NCBI GenBank assembly: GCA_013215505.1
Contig: JABSQZ010000003.1
Span: 62,001 to 126,000, forward strand
DNA length: 64,000 bases
Source: Oceanospirillaceae bacterium
Lineage (GTDB): Bacteria; Pseudomonadota; Gammaproteobacteria; Pseudomonadales; Balneatricaceae
Direction: 5' to 3'
Positions 9,114 through 19,800 of the stretch are shown piece after piece (the first letter of the stretch is position 1; every line of letters starts with the position of its first letter). The notes under the pieces were generated by a model that saw only the letters and a list, made by a program, of their open reading frames with translations, ran no database searches and had not been told where the DNA came from. Both the position numbers and the translations under genes were made by a program.

Positions 9114-9524
9114 AGTTCAGCAAGGCTCCCCTATAAGCTGGTCGGGCTTGACGGATATCAGGATCAATACCCTAACGCCCTTTCTGGCGGTATGCAGCAA
9201 CGTGTTGCCATCGCTCGGGCTTTGGCACTAGACCCGGAAATATTGCTAATGGATGAGCCTTTTGGCGCTCTTGACGAAATGACCCGACTGGAAATGCAAG
9301 ATGAGTTGTTACGGGTTTGGGAGGCCCGTAAAAAAACCGTAGTGTTTGTTACTCACAGCATCACTGAGGCGCTGGTTTTATCTGATCGAATATTTTTGAT
9401 GGGCCGAAACCCTGGTGGAATCTGTAAAGAATATACGGTTCCTTTCCCGCGCCCGCGCCCGCGCCAGCGCACCGCGCCTGAATTTATGTCAATGTATGAA
9501 GAAATTTGGGCAGGTCTGGAATGA
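9114..9524 (+). pseudogene. 5'-truncated ABC transporter ATPase (SsuB/TauB type)
   Basis: The frame from 9114 reads [19 protein letters not shown], then the ABC signature [15 protein letters not shown], Walker [14 protein letters not shown] and the switch histidine [10 protein letters not shown]. The N-terminal half with the Walker A loop is missing: upstream the frame closes at TAA 9111-9113 and no matching sequence is found. Roughly 130-140 codons have been lost compared with normal 250-270-residue members. The ATG at 9192 lies inside the signature motif and is not a real start. Because the nucleotide loop is gone the fragment cannot work as an ATPase. The importer below would need an ATPase from elsewhere, or is dead. 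Confidence 0.85.
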
Positions 9525-10330
9525 GCCAGCGCCTCGCACTATCCGCCACTACAAAAAGTCGTATTATCGGAGTTTTTTTTATTGTATTCCTTCTGCTCGC
9601 CTGGGAAGCAGCAGTAGAATTCAAGTTGTTGAAAGTCTACAAATTCCCACCTCCTTCCATGTTGTGGGAAGCTTTGACGGAGCTTTTCACAAGTGGCTTT
9701 CCTAAACATCAAACTGTCGATATCCACATTGCGTGGACCTTGTGGCGTATTCTCCAAGGTTACCTTTTGGGATGTTTCTTAGCTATCCCATTAGGCGTTG
9801 TAATCGGTAGCGTTCCGATACTAGATAAATTAACAGCCCCTATAATTACGTTTGGCCGTTCAATTGCAGCACTCAGTTTATTGCCATTGGTCATTTTCTG
9901 GTTTGGCACTGGGGAAGCGCCTAAAATTGCGATTATAGCCTATGGGGCTTTTTGGGCGATGATTGCCCACACCATTGCCGCCGTAAAGTTTGTCGATCCC
10001 CTGTTAATCCGGGCCGCTAGAACACTTGAAGCCAGTCATCGTACGATATTTCTTCATGTAATAATTCCCGCTGCTCTGCCACGAATATTCACTGGCGCAC
10101 GGGTTGCGTTAGGAGTCGCTTTCATGGTCATAGTTGGTGCCGAAATGATCGGCACTATCCAGGGGCTTGGGGCATTAATAAATGAGGCTCGTAATTTTTA
10201 TCGAGCTGATATCACATTGATCGGTATGGTCTTAATCGGACTTTTAGGATTGGGTATTTCAGGCATTCTTCAAGTGTTAGAGCGTGTTTTATTGCCTTGG
10301 AACCAGGGCCTTGAAGGAGTGAGAAGATGA
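9521..10330 (+). CDS. ABC transporter permease (NitT/TauT family), first
   Basis: A 269-residue inner-membrane permease of the BPD_transp_1 family with about six helices. The EAA loop that contacts the ATPase is visible as [32 protein letters not shown]. The start is set at the ATG at 9521, which overlaps the ATPase stop in ATGA, so translation is coupled; a TTG five codons upstream is less likely. SsuC/TauC-type permeases import sulfonates, taurine, nitrate, pyrimidine precursors and similar small molecules. The substrate is not evident. It is followed by a second, different permease, so the importer uses a heterodimeric channel. Confidence 0.88.
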   Translation: MSQRLALSATTKSRIIGVFFIVFLLLAWEAAVEFKLLKVYKFPPPSMLWEALTELFTSGFPKHQTVDIHIAWTLWRILQGYLLGCFLAIPLGVVIGSVPILDKLTAPIITFGRSIAALSLLPLVIFWFGTGEAPKIAIIAYGAFWAMIAHTIAAVKFVDPLLIRAARTLEASHRTIFLHVIIPAALPRIFTGARVALGVAFMVIVGAEMIGTIQGLGALINEARNFYRADITLIGMVLIGLLGLGISGILQVLERVLLPWNQGLEGVRR

Positions 10331-11103
10331 ACAAGTCATTTGCACACAATCGCTGGGCCGATACATTATTAGGATTCGTTGGTTTCTTCATATTATTCTC
10401 GGTGTGGGAATTGGTTTCATATACTGGGCTGATTAGTCCGGATATTTTCCCTGCACCATCAATAGCTATTAACTTCACACTTTCAACGATGCCTATGATG
10501 GAAATATCGGGTCACGTTTGGGCCAGCCTGACACGCGTCTTTTGGGGGTTTGCTATAGGCGCTAGCTTGGGTGTTGTTGTAGGTGTCGCGTCCGGTTGGT
10601 ATAACTGGTTAGGTGTTCTCACACGCCCGTTGATTGAACTCACGCGTCCAATTCCACCCTTGGCCTGGATTCCAATGGCTATTATCTGGTTCGGTCTGGG
10701 TGAACCTTCCAAAATATTTGTCATCTCTTTGGGGGCGTTTTTCCCCGTTGTGACCAGCGCCTATAAGGGTATGACGTCCGTAGATCCCGTCTTGTTGCGT
10801 GCGGCTCAGACCATGGGTCTTAAAGGGTGGCGAATATTAATTCATGTTGCTCTTCCGGCATCACTACCGGACCTCGCGACCGGTATTCGTGTCGGATGGG
10901 GCCTAAGTTTTGGCATGCTGGTTGCCGCAGAATTGGTGGCCGCTAGCGAAGGCATGGGCTTTATGATCATGCACGCTCGTGAACTGGGTCAGGTAGAAAT
11001 CATCATTTTCGGCATCGTCTTAATTGGCGTGGTCAATTTAATTACTGACTATGCCATCGGTGTAGTTATTCGACGCCATATCGGAAAATGGCACGCATAC
11101 TAA
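10327..11103 (+). CDS. ABC transporter permease (NitT/TauT family), second
   Basis: A 258-residue permease, again with about six helices and an EAA loop (LLRAAQTMGLKGWRILIHVALPASLPDLATG). Its ATG overlaps the stop of the first permease (ATGA at 10327-10330). The two permeases are homologous but clearly different, which points to an ancient duplication and a heterodimer. It lies 50 bases ahead of the binding-protein gene in the same operon. Confidence 0.88.
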   Translation: MNKSFAHNRWADTLLGFVGFFILFSVWELVSYTGLISPDIFPAPSIAINFTLSTMPMMEISGHVWASLTRVFWGFAIGASLGVVVGVASGWYNWLGVLTRPLIELTRPIPPLAWIPMAIIWFGLGEPSKIFVISLGAFFPVVTSAYKGMTSVDPVLLRAAQTMGLKGWRILIHVALPASLPDLATGIRVGWGLSFGMLVAAELVAASEGMGFMIMHARELGQVEIIIFGIVLIGVVNLITDYAIGVVIRRHIGKWHAY

Positions 11104-11153
11104 TAACAAAAAATTTCGGTTTCAAAAATGAAGCAAACTCAAAGGAGAGTTTT

Positions 11154-12200
11154 ATGATTAAGATTGTAAAAATATTCACAGGTTCTTTATTGGCAGCGGC
11201 ATTGAGCATAAGTGCCGTTTCATCACAAGCCGCTGTGACACCAGAAGTTAAAGATATAGTTTTCGGGATGGGCGTAGATTTACCCTTTGCTCCCCATATC
11301 ATCGGAATTAAGAAAGGCTGGTTTAAAGAAGCAGGATTTGAAAGCGTTAGCACAAAAAACTTTTCTGCCCAGGCTCTTGCGGGACAGGCGCTGATCGCAG
11401 AAGAAATTCATCTTTGGACACCTGCAAATTTACCGCCAATTGCCATGTTCCACAACGGTATGCCAATTGTTGTTTTGGGTACTGATAGTGTCAATACTGG
11501 CCTCGAAAAAATTGTTGTGCGAAAAGATTCTGGCATTAATAAACCGTCTGACCTAGAAGGTAAAAAAGTTGGGTTGTTTTTGGGCTCATCGTCCGGTGCC
11601 CTACTTGCAAAGTTCAAAGAGCAATACGGTATTAAGACACTCACTGGCGTTAATCTGGCACCGCCGGAAGCCTTGGCCGCAATGAAAGCCGGAGATATCG
11701 ACGGAACAATTGTTTGGGAACCGTGGATTTATAAAGCTCTTAATAGTGTTGACTCAAAAGTTATCCATACAGGAAAGGCCAGCTACTTTGATGGTGATGA
11801 CGGCAAGCCTGTTAAATTATCAAGTGCCCGTTCCGTTTTTGTCGCGTCACAAGATTTTGTCCGCGCCAATCCAAATACAGTACAGGCGATAATGAACGTT
11901 TTAGTTCGTGCACAGAGATTTGTTGCAGAATCAAAAAATCGCGACGAAGTCATCAAACTGTTTTCAGAATTCCAAAAACAAGACACAAAAATGAATGCAG
12001 AGTTGCTTGATCCCGCTAACTATAATTTCGATCCAACGATGGGCGAAGGGTATGTCAATGACATGGCTGCAACAGCAGATTTCTTGGAAGAAGGTGGACG
12101 TATTAAAAATCGTCAACTTGCTTTGTCTTACACATACACAGATCCACTAAAGAACATTGATCCGTCTTTGGTGAAAGTTGAAGGTCAGTGGAAACCATAA
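11154..12200 (+). CDS. ABC transporter substrate-binding protein (NitT/TauT, NMT1-like)
   Basis: A 348-residue secreted binding protein. The ATG at 11154 is chosen because AAAGGAG precedes it and the translation opens with a clear signal peptide (MIKIVKIFTGSLLAAALSIS, cleavage near SQAA). The mature part has the family features: VDLPFAPHIIGIKKGWFKEAGF, GQALIAEEIHLWTPANLPP, VGLFLGSSSGALLAKFKEQYG and GDIDGTIVWEPWI. It captures the ligand in the periplasm and hands it to the two permeases. The ligand is unknown. The downstream Gfo/Idh/MocA genes make a sugar, cyclitol or related polyol derivative a reasonable guess, nothing more. Confidence 0.87.
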   Translation: MIKIVKIFTGSLLAAALSISAVSSQAAVTPEVKDIVFGMGVDLPFAPHIIGIKKGWFKEAGFESVSTKNFSAQALAGQALIAEEIHLWTPANLPPIAMFHNGMPIVVLGTDSVNTGLEKIVVRKDSGINKPSDLEGKKVGLFLGSSSGALLAKFKEQYGIKTLTGVNLAPPEALAAMKAGDIDGTIVWEPWIYKALNSVDSKVIHTGKASYFDGDDGKPVKLSSARSVFVASQDFVRANPNTVQAIMNVLVRAQRFVAESKNRDEVIKLFSEFQKQDTKMNAELLDPANYNFDPTMGEGYVNDMAATADFLEEGGRIKNRQLALSYTYTDPLKNIDPSLVKVEGQWKP

Positions 12201-12242
12201 GAATGAACCACAGCGAAATTGGATGGGTTGAGGTAAGAGATA

Positions 12243-13298
12243 ATGACTGACTCATCAAAAGTTCGTGTTGGGATGATAGGCGCTGGTGAAATCAGTGCCT
12301 ATCACCTCGCCGGGCTGGCTGCTACAAATCTTGCTGACGTGCGGGTTGTCATGAGCCGCACGGCGGCTACGGCTCAACAGGCAGCAGATAAGTTTTCAGT
12401 GCCAGAAATTGCCACTGATTTGGACAGCGTTATTGAACGCGATGATATTGATGCTGTTGTCATCGCTACCCCTGATAACACCCATATGGATTATGCTGTC
12501 AGAGCATTGAAAGCGGGTAAAGCCGTTTTATTACAAAAACCAATGGGCCGATCTGTTGAAGAATGCCAAATGATTATCGACACTGCAAAACGATCAGGTA
12601 CGAAATTGTCGGTTAGTTTTATGCATCGTTATTTCGAAGAAGTGCAGGCTATACGTCGCTTGCTTGGACAAGGAAAAATGGGGCGCGTTTTAAGCGCCCG
12701 AATGCGCAACGCAACTCTAGGACCTGAATGGAACTCTTGGTTTTATTCCGCAGAGAATGTTGGTGGCGGTGCCGTCATGCAATTGGGTGTTCATGGTATT
12801 GATTTGATCCAATATGTGCTTGGTGGAATTACCGACGTATCGGCTAATTGCAGTTTGCAACGCCCAAGCCGAACTTTAAAAGATGGCACCATTGTTTATC
12901 CGGATAACGAGGACCATGCAATAGCACACTATAAGTTGGAAAGCGGTGTCGATGTCGTTCATGAAATTAGTTATAACGAATGTGCTGGTACGGATCGTTT
13001 TCGTTTTGAGATCTACTGCGAGGAAGGAACAGCACTTTTGCGGACACAGCGTGGCCGATTGATGTTGTACGCCCCCCACCTAACCGGTGAAGAAGAGTGG
13101 ACAATACCTGAACTGGCTGAGCCTGCGTTCGGAAAATCACACCATCAACATTGGCTGAATGTAGTTCAGGGATCGGAGGCCCCAGAGGGAACCGCCGAAG
13201 CGGGGTTGCAAACTATTCGGGTCGCCGATGCAATCTATCAATCCGATAAAAAGAAAGGGTGGGTGAAGCTAGACAGCTCTCCACAATACTCAATATGA
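12243..13298 (+). CDS. Gfo/Idh/MocA family oxidoreductase, first
   Basis: A 351-residue NAD(P)-dependent dehydrogenase. The Rossmann loop is VGMIGAGEISAYHLAGL at the start. Further family marks are VVIATPDNTHMDYAVRALKAGKAVLLQKPMGRS, where the lysine-proline pair is the EKP-like active-site motif with QKP here, and GGGAVMQLGVHGIDLIQYVLG in the C-terminal domain. Members oxidise or reduce sugars, inositols and related compounds. It lies 42 bases after the binding protein and overlaps the next gene by four bases, so it belongs to the importer operon and probably acts on the imported compound. Confidence 0.88.
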   Translation: MTDSSKVRVGMIGAGEISAYHLAGLAATNLADVRVVMSRTAATAQQAADKFSVPEIATDLDSVIERDDIDAVVIATPDNTHMDYAVRALKAGKAVLLQKPMGRSVEECQMIIDTAKRSGTKLSVSFMHRYFEEVQAIRRLLGQGKMGRVLSARMRNATLGPEWNSWFYSAENVGGGAVMQLGVHGIDLIQYVLGGITDVSANCSLQRPSRTLKDGTIVYPDNEDHAIAHYKLESGVDVVHEISYNECAGTDRFRFEIYCEEGTALLRTQRGRLMLYAPHLTGEEEWTIPELAEPAFGKSHHQHWLNVVQGSEAPEGTAEAGLQTIRVADAIYQSDKKKGWVKLDSSPQYSI

Positions 13299-14353
13299 TA
13301 ACTGATAAAATTGTTAAGACCCCTGTACGGATAGGGATGGTTAGTTTCGCTCATTATCACGCAAATTTCTGGTCCGAAATTTGGCGGGACTCCGCCGAAG
13401 CAGAATTCATAGGTATCTGGGATGCCGATGAAATACGCGGCAGAGAAATGGCCGCTAAATACAACGTTTCGTTTATTACTGATTTAGAAGACCTTTTGAG
13501 TCGTGTTGACGCAATCGGATTGTGCAATGAGACTTCAGCCCATGCCGATGTGATCGAAAAAGCTGCTGCAAAAGGTGTACATGTTCTTTGTGAAAAACCT
13601 CTAGCAACGTCGCGTGAGGCCTATCAGAAAATCACCAGTGTGGTGAATAATTCGGGAATTGTATTTCAACAAAGTTACCCCAAACGGCATGATCCAATTA
13701 ACCATGAAATCAAACGTCTGATCGATGAGGGTGCTCTTGGGCGTATAACGTTAATGCGCGTCCGCCATTGCCACTATTATGGTCTAGACCCAGAATTCAA
13801 GGATGAATGGCACACTAATGCCTCGTTATCGGGAGGCGGGGCGTTAATCGATGAAGGTGTACATGGTGCTGATTTGATTCGTTGGTTCATGGGTGACCCG
13901 GTATTTGTAATGGCCATGCTTTCAGATGATGCCGCTCAAATGGGTGTAGATGATTTGGGTTTGGCGGTCTTCAGATTTGCAAATGGATCACTTGCAGAAC
14001 TGGTGTCTTCGTCAACAATTCTCGCGGCAGAATCCTCAGTCGAGATTTTTGGAACTAAGGGCAGCGTCCTTCTATCAGGCGTTGATTTGGCTTCCAAAGA
14101 TTTTTCGCCAGATAAGAGTTTGAAGATTTATACAGATAATAATCCGCGCGGTTCGTGGACGGTACCGAATATTATTTCGCAATTCAAAAAAGGTGAATTT
14201 CATCAACAAAACGCTCTGAGCTTTCTCAAGACTTTAATCAACGGAACACCGCCTCCGGTGACTTTGTTGGACGGAGGTCGTTCTCTGGAAATGATTCTTT
14301 CAGCGTATGAAGCAGCTAATTCTGGTCGAACCGTTACCATTTCATACGCCTAG
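13295..14353 (+). CDS. Gfo/Idh/MocA family oxidoreductase, second
   Basis: A 352-residue paralogue of the gene before it. The ATG at 13295 overlaps the preceding TGA (ATGA), preferred over a GTG at 13259 that would lie inside the previous gene. Landmarks are VRIGMVSFAHYHANFWSEIW (the nucleotide loop is unusual, lacking the GxGxxG glycines), LCEKPLATSREAY with the active-site EKP, and SGGGALIDEGVHGADLIRWFMG. The degenerate nucleotide loop could mean altered cofactor binding. It is the last gene of the operon; nothing recognisable follows until the first island junction at 14,548. Confidence 0.86.
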   Translation: MITDKIVKTPVRIGMVSFAHYHANFWSEIWRDSAEAEFIGIWDADEIRGREMAAKYNVSFITDLEDLLSRVDAIGLCNETSAHADVIEKAAAKGVHVLCEKPLATSREAYQKITSVVNNSGIVFQQSYPKRHDPINHEIKRLIDEGALGRITLMRVRHCHYYGLDPEFKDEWHTNASLSGGGALIDEGVHGADLIRWFMGDPVFVMAMLSDDAAQMGVDDLGLAVFRFANGSLAELVSSSTILAAESSVEIFGTKGSVLLSGVDLASKDFSPDKSLKIYTDNNPRGSWTVPNIISQFKKGEFHQQNALSFLKTLINGTPPPVTLLDGGRSLEMILSAYEAANSGRTVTISYA

Positions 14354-14547
14354 CCCAAACCAAGAAAAATTGAGAAATAAAGAAATGTCAGATTAAAAAA
14401 CGTTATCATTTTGCCTATCTATAGCGTTTTGATTCTTTGGAAATATTTAGATATACGCGAACGCTTGATCAGCCGGTGTGTAGCCGCTGCCATCTAAAGT
14501 TTCGATGATGACTGCTAAATTGGCCGTAAGTTTAATAGGTCCTGTTT

Positions 14548-14646
14548 ATTTGGTGGAGGTGGCGTCTACTGAATAATAGTAATAATCAATTGAAATTATT
14601 GAATTAAATTTTTTTAAAATTAGTTTATGCCCCCAGTTATACCCCC
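14548..14646. other. Island junction A: attachment core plus arm-type repeats (left end of island 1)
   Basis: ATTTGGTGG, 9 nt, CTACTGAAT at 14548-14574. Within it TGGTGGAGGTGGCG (14551-14564) is identical to the first 14 bases of the T-arm/acceptor-like sequence at 61137. The repeat pair TGCCCCCAGTTATACCCCC lies at 14628-14646. Junctions B and C have the same order; the distance from CTACTG to the pair is 62 bases here and at B. I read this as a former integrase attachment end. Confidence 0.7.
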
Positions 14647-15683
14647 TCTAGTGCTTTGTACATCTCAGTGTTCTGGTGATTAGGTTTTAGCATTCATTGA
14701 ACTAAAATTTTAGGGACATGGATTATAAGCATTATCTCAAACTCGAAAAGTAACCCTGTGGAGATCGTAGCAGAGCAGTGCAATGAATTCTGATCTGTTA
14801 TGTTAACCAAGGCTTCCCCAGAGAATGAACAGATAAGAACTCTAGAAAAAAGCATCGTATAAAAAAGATTGTTTTAATAGGCACAGGGCTTACATGTTGG
14901 CTAAAAGGGCTGTTCCTTAATTTATTAATTCGATGTTAAATTAGATAATTTAATAAAAAATGAGATTTTCATATAGGAGTACTGTAGGTACGTATATAGG
15001 AAATCACGAATACAATATTTAAAAATTACCAAAAGAGGCGTTGAAGTACTTCAATTGGTTAAGAGATCTTCTGAAAAACATGTTAATTATCAACGTTTAA
15101 AAAAATAAGATATTAACGCAGAACACTTTGCTGAAAATGAGCAATGTATCTCTCCCGACAACAATATAACGACAGTTGATAATGGTGGTATAAACGTTTG
15201 TTGGTTTTATTTAAAAGTATGATATAAATCCCGTCTTGCTATTTTATCAAATGAGATAAACTTTATATCGGGGGTCTCACTTAGTGGCAGTAGTTGGAAA
15301 TTAACGAATACACATGAACAGCCCTGATATTATGTTTGGAAGCATTGGATAAAACAAATAAAACAAATAAAACAGATAAAAAGTCACAATCAGTGTCTTG
15401 AAAAAATACATTTTGATTTGGTTGCCCGCAGGAGTTGACCTGATATAAAGCAGGCAAACTTCAACTGTTAAAGGCCGCGGTATTATTCTAAGTTAAATGT
15501 TTTATAGTCAGTAAGTATAAAATAGAGTGGCCACCTTTTTGCAATGAAATGTGCAACAGTATGATCTCTAAGTAAATCACTATCGACAAACAGGTATCTT
15601 TAACGTAGCATAAATTTTCATAAAAATAATCCTTCGATAAATTCGGAGCGATTCATTTGGCGCATAAGTAAAGGATTACACAA
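14647..15683. other. AT-rich left end of island 1, no gene seen
   Basis: About 1 kb between the junction and the protease gene. A short A-rich direct repeat (AAAACAAAT three times with variation) sits near 15352-15382. No recognisable gene. Confidence 0.5.
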
Positions 15684-16817
15684 ATGCAAGAAGCCATTTC
15701 GCTAAAAGATTTGTTAATAATTAGAAATGCTAATAGAGCTAAAATTGAAGCCATTAATGGTAATCTCGGATCCGCATTAGGCATAAAAAAAACGACGAAT
15801 CCTAACGATCCCGAGAATGGGAAACCAGCAATTCTAGTTTTTGTCCCCCAGAAAATCGCACCCAAATGGGTGGAACCTAATCAGCAAATACCTAAAAAAA
15901 TGACTGGTCCTGGCGGTTTATACTGCTGTGTAGATGTGGTCGAGGGCAGTAAACTTACAGATTATAATCTATTATTCCAGGATGCTGGTGGCAACTCTCA
16001 GTTGGTAAACTGGACGACTCTAAGAGGGCTACCAGAGTTATCTGATCCTCAGTTGAAAATTAGAGATCAATTGAGGGGTTGGGGAGAAACTATAACCCCT
16101 GGTGCGCAAATTGCAGCTGAGACGATACATGGTGGATGGTATGGGACACTAGCATGTTTCGCGTGCGAGCGTAATACTGAAAAAATCGGGTTAGTCACTA
16201 ATCAGCATGTAGCCAATAAAGTCGGTCAGTCTCTTTATTTTGCATCTACTAAAGCAAGGAAACTAGCGACAGTTACTAAAACATTTGAGTACGTCACTGA
16301 TGAGAAGAGATTCGGGGGGCTTATAAATGAGGCAGAAGCTTTTTATCGCATTGATTGCGCATTTGCACCTTTGGATCAATCATTTAATGCTATAGATTTT
16401 GATCCTAGAATTCCAGTGATTCAAGAAGATGGAACGATAGTGAATAAAACAATGGGTGGAACTTTCAAGTTTGACATCGAAACAATGAATCCAATCGGGC
16501 AGCGAGTTATCGGAGTTGGTAGGACTATGTCTCATCAAAAAGGGACTATTACTGCTTTCGGTTATGAGTTTCAAGACGAAAACGGTGTTAATTTATATAC
16601 TGATTATCTGATAGTAGGGGATGACCCTAGCCAATTTAGTGCGCCAGGTGATAGCGGAAAATTAATTCTCACTGATGAAGAAGAGCCCAGACCTATTGCT
16701 CTTCTTTGGGGGGGGTGGATAGAACGACTTTCGAACCATCAAGGACAGCGCGATTGGACTTATGCAATAGATATTAACTTTGTTTTGGATACATTAGATG
16801 TCGATATAATCAAATAA
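15684..16817 (+). CDS. Trypsin-like serine protease
   Basis: A 377-residue protein without an obvious signal peptide. The chymotrypsin-type triad can be placed: VTNQHVA gives His at about 175, YRIDCAFA gives Asp at about 224, and APGDSGKLIL gives Ser at about 324. The N-terminal 100 residues contain PAILVFVPQKI, seen ahead of the catalytic domain in other bacterial trypsin-like proteins. AAAGGA lies ten bases ahead of the ATG. It sits 34 bases upstream of the LodA-like gene on the same strand, so the two are likely co-transcribed. It may process or regulate that enzyme, or be an independent part of the system. The linkage is what I see; the role is inference. Confidence 0.82.
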   Translation: MQEAISLKDLLIIRNANRAKIEAINGNLGSALGIKKTTNPNDPENGKPAILVFVPQKIAPKWVEPNQQIPKKMTGPGGLYCCVDVVEGSKLTDYNLLFQDAGGNSQLVNWTTLRGLPELSDPQLKIRDQLRGWGETITPGAQIAAETIHGGWYGTLACFACERNTEKIGLVTNQHVANKVGQSLYFASTKARKLATVTKTFEYVTDEKRFGGLINEAEAFYRIDCAFAPLDQSFNAIDFDPRIPVIQEDGTIVNKTMGGTFKFDIETMNPIGQRVIGVGRTMSHQKGTITAFGYEFQDENGVNLYTDYLIVGDDPSQFSAPGDSGKLILTDEEEPRPIALLWGGWIERLSNHQGQRDWTYAIDINFVLDTLDVDIIK

Positions 16818-16851
16818 AACTAACCTAGTAATTACTAGTAAAGGGGTTACC

Positions 16852-19800
16852 ATGCGAAAAAAAGAACCAACTAAAAATAAAGATAAAACGGTTTCGTATT
16901 GCAGAATTTTTCCTTCAATCGGTATTGCTAGGATTGGAAATAGCCCAAGTGAATACTTTATAGGACCGGAGGCCCCAGGCGAACCAGCAGAACCTGATGG
17001 TGGCTATAAAGATAGCAAAGGGCGAATGAAAAAACAGGCTGCTCGGTTCAGAATTTTCGGTTTCAATCAGGCTGGTCAAAATTTAGGTGAGATAACTTCA
17101 GATATTGGGACAATGAATTGGACGGTCTCAGTAGAAAATAAAAAAGCTGATTGGTGGCAATTTTCTGGTGCTGAAAACGTACAAAATATATTAAACATAG
17201 ATGAGCCATTGCCTGAAAAAGGTGGTAAGCGGAATGCTGCAATTAAAGGGGCTCAGCGTAAAGGTCTGTCTATTAAGCCAGAACCAGTGTCAATAGAGGG
17301 GGTGCATAAAGTATCAAAACTAATGCAAGGTAAGTTCCTTGACTATCAGTACCCAATAACTCTTGGCCAGTGTAGAACAGATGAGAAAGGGCGCTTAATT
17401 TTCACAGGAGGGGATGGTAAATCTGATTCCGTTAGAGGTAAGGACTCTACATTTCTTATAAGTTATGCGAACAATGATTGGTGGTTTGATGATACCTCTG
17501 ACGGGACTGTGAAATGTGAAGTGGTAATTGGCAATAGTAAGGTTGAAGTAAAGGGAGCGGCATCAGTCATTGTCGCCCCTCCAGATTACTCACCACACAC
17601 AAAAAATGTTGTATCTCTTTACGATGTATTCATACAGAGCATTGATGATTTAAATTTAGAGTGGCCTGAGAACGAATTAGGTGTTAAGCCGGATCATGAA
17701 AAATTAACATTTATGATGGATATATATCCCATTCTTCGGCGAACAGGAGATTATCGATGGGTTAATGCAAAAGCATACCAAGCGCATGGAAGGGAACGTT
17801 TAGCTGACTTCATTCCATTCGATCAACTGGTAAAACTTGCCAACCCAGAATTGGCCAGAAAAACTAACTCTATCCAAAAGGGGATTTTTAAACATATAAG
17901 AAACCCAAATTTGGATAGCAACTCCTACGAAGCGGGAAACCAAGCAAACCTCTCTTTTATGCCCCCGCTATCGGGTGATGAAGGCACCATAACATTAGGT
18001 GAACCGGATACATGGCTTAAATTGACAAAAAATCAGTACGCGGCACTCGAAAAGTGGAGTAATGGCGAATTTGAAAATGATTTACCATCGAGTGAACAAG
18101 AATTGAAAAAGAGCGAAGCAAGGATAGGTAATATAAATGAATATGATGTTTGTGATCAGCCATTAGCATTAATCCGATCAGCGCTAGAAGCTTGTGAAGG
18201 CGGGGCTTTTTATCCAGGAATTGAAATAACATCCGTTGTACGACACTCAAAATTTTATAGCGAGGCATTTCGGGTAGACCCATCTTGGATGCCTGGAGAT
18301 ATATCAAAGTGGATGGCGTTACCGTGGCAAGCTGATTTTAATGACTGTAGTGACAATTGGTGGCCCGCTGTGCGTCCTGACGATGTCATTACAGAAAATT
18401 ATTTTAATGAAGTTGTGTCTAAACTGTACAGTTCAGATTCTAACAAAGACATTTATCGGGCTTTGGTTAGACGAGAGAAATGGACAAGAGGCATAGGTGT
18501 AAGATACGGTGGTTTTAATTTTGGAAGTTCAACAACTTTGCCAATACCTTTACAGAATATGAAATCTGCCGAGGAATATAAAGCTTACGCAGAGGCAACG
18601 CTTTCAAGATTCTCTTCAATTTATATTGGAAATCTTCCACGATTGAGGGACGAAGAATTTCATGAGAATTACCTTCGTAGAGTTAGAAATTTTCTAACTA
18701 GTACTATCGGCGCTGCAGATCTGGAGTTAGATGATATCCTTCCAGGCGCACCGGTTATAGTCAGAGAATACCTTGAGACTAAAGTCAAAAAGTATCTTAA
18801 TCAGCATATAACCTTTTCAAAGCCGATGTCAGGCGTTAGCATCGAAGACTACTTTGAAGCTGAATCCAGGCGCGTTAAAACAGAACCAGTTATACAAGGT
18901 GTGTTTGATGTAACCTGGCAAACTCAAAATTCAGATAATATTTGCGCAAAAAACGAATTGGTAGATGCATGGAGTGAACTAGGTGTCGTATCAAAACGGG
19001 ACACACCTGCAGGTGAAGTTGTCTTAGTAGAAGTCGGCCGTGATAAGTATGCAAGGCTGCAGTGGCGTGATTACTTCCACACCCTTATGAATATTGAAGA
19101 TCATCAAGATTTCTTACCAAAAGCTAAAGAATTGGCTGAAGAGTTTTTACAACAAGCAAGAAATTTGATAATCAGCCAGACGAGTGGTAGCAAATATGAA
19201 CGGTTTAAATACTCCAAAATAGCGCTAGACTCTAAACTTGAACAAATATACGAAAAGAATCGTAAAGATGTAGCGGGGTATAACCCAGCTGTTGCCCCAG
19301 GCTTCTTTGATACAGAAGAAAAAATTATTGAAAGAATTCGACAGCTTTCACCATTTAACCAATTGGATGGTGGTTGGTTGCAGCGAGTCACTCCTGCCGG
19401 GAATTCGACAAAATTGCAAGGGTTGCTGTTTCAAATATGGATGGACGAGTTGGGTAATGGTGACCCCGCCCAAAATCATGCAAATGTTTATTCAGATCTA
19501 ATGCGAAGTGCAGGCATCTACTATTCCAAAGTAGATACAAAAGAATATTCTGAAAACCCCGAACTATGGGATGATATGTTTAGTGGCTCTGTTTATCATA
19601 CATCCATATCGCTTTTCCCAGAAACTTTTTACCCCGAAATACTCGGTATGACTTTGTATTTAGAGTGGGAAGCGAATGCACTGCAGAGAATGGTTTCTCT
19701 TTATGAATACTATGGATTCTCATCTTTGTTCTACAAACTTCATGTAGCAATTGATAATGCTGTCGATGGTCATGGAGCTATGGCTAAGAGAATTGTTGAG

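Noticed and set aside
9415-9705. 96-codon frame overlapping the ABC ATPase end and first permease
   Set aside because: Shadow of the two real genes in another phase; its sequence has no family features.
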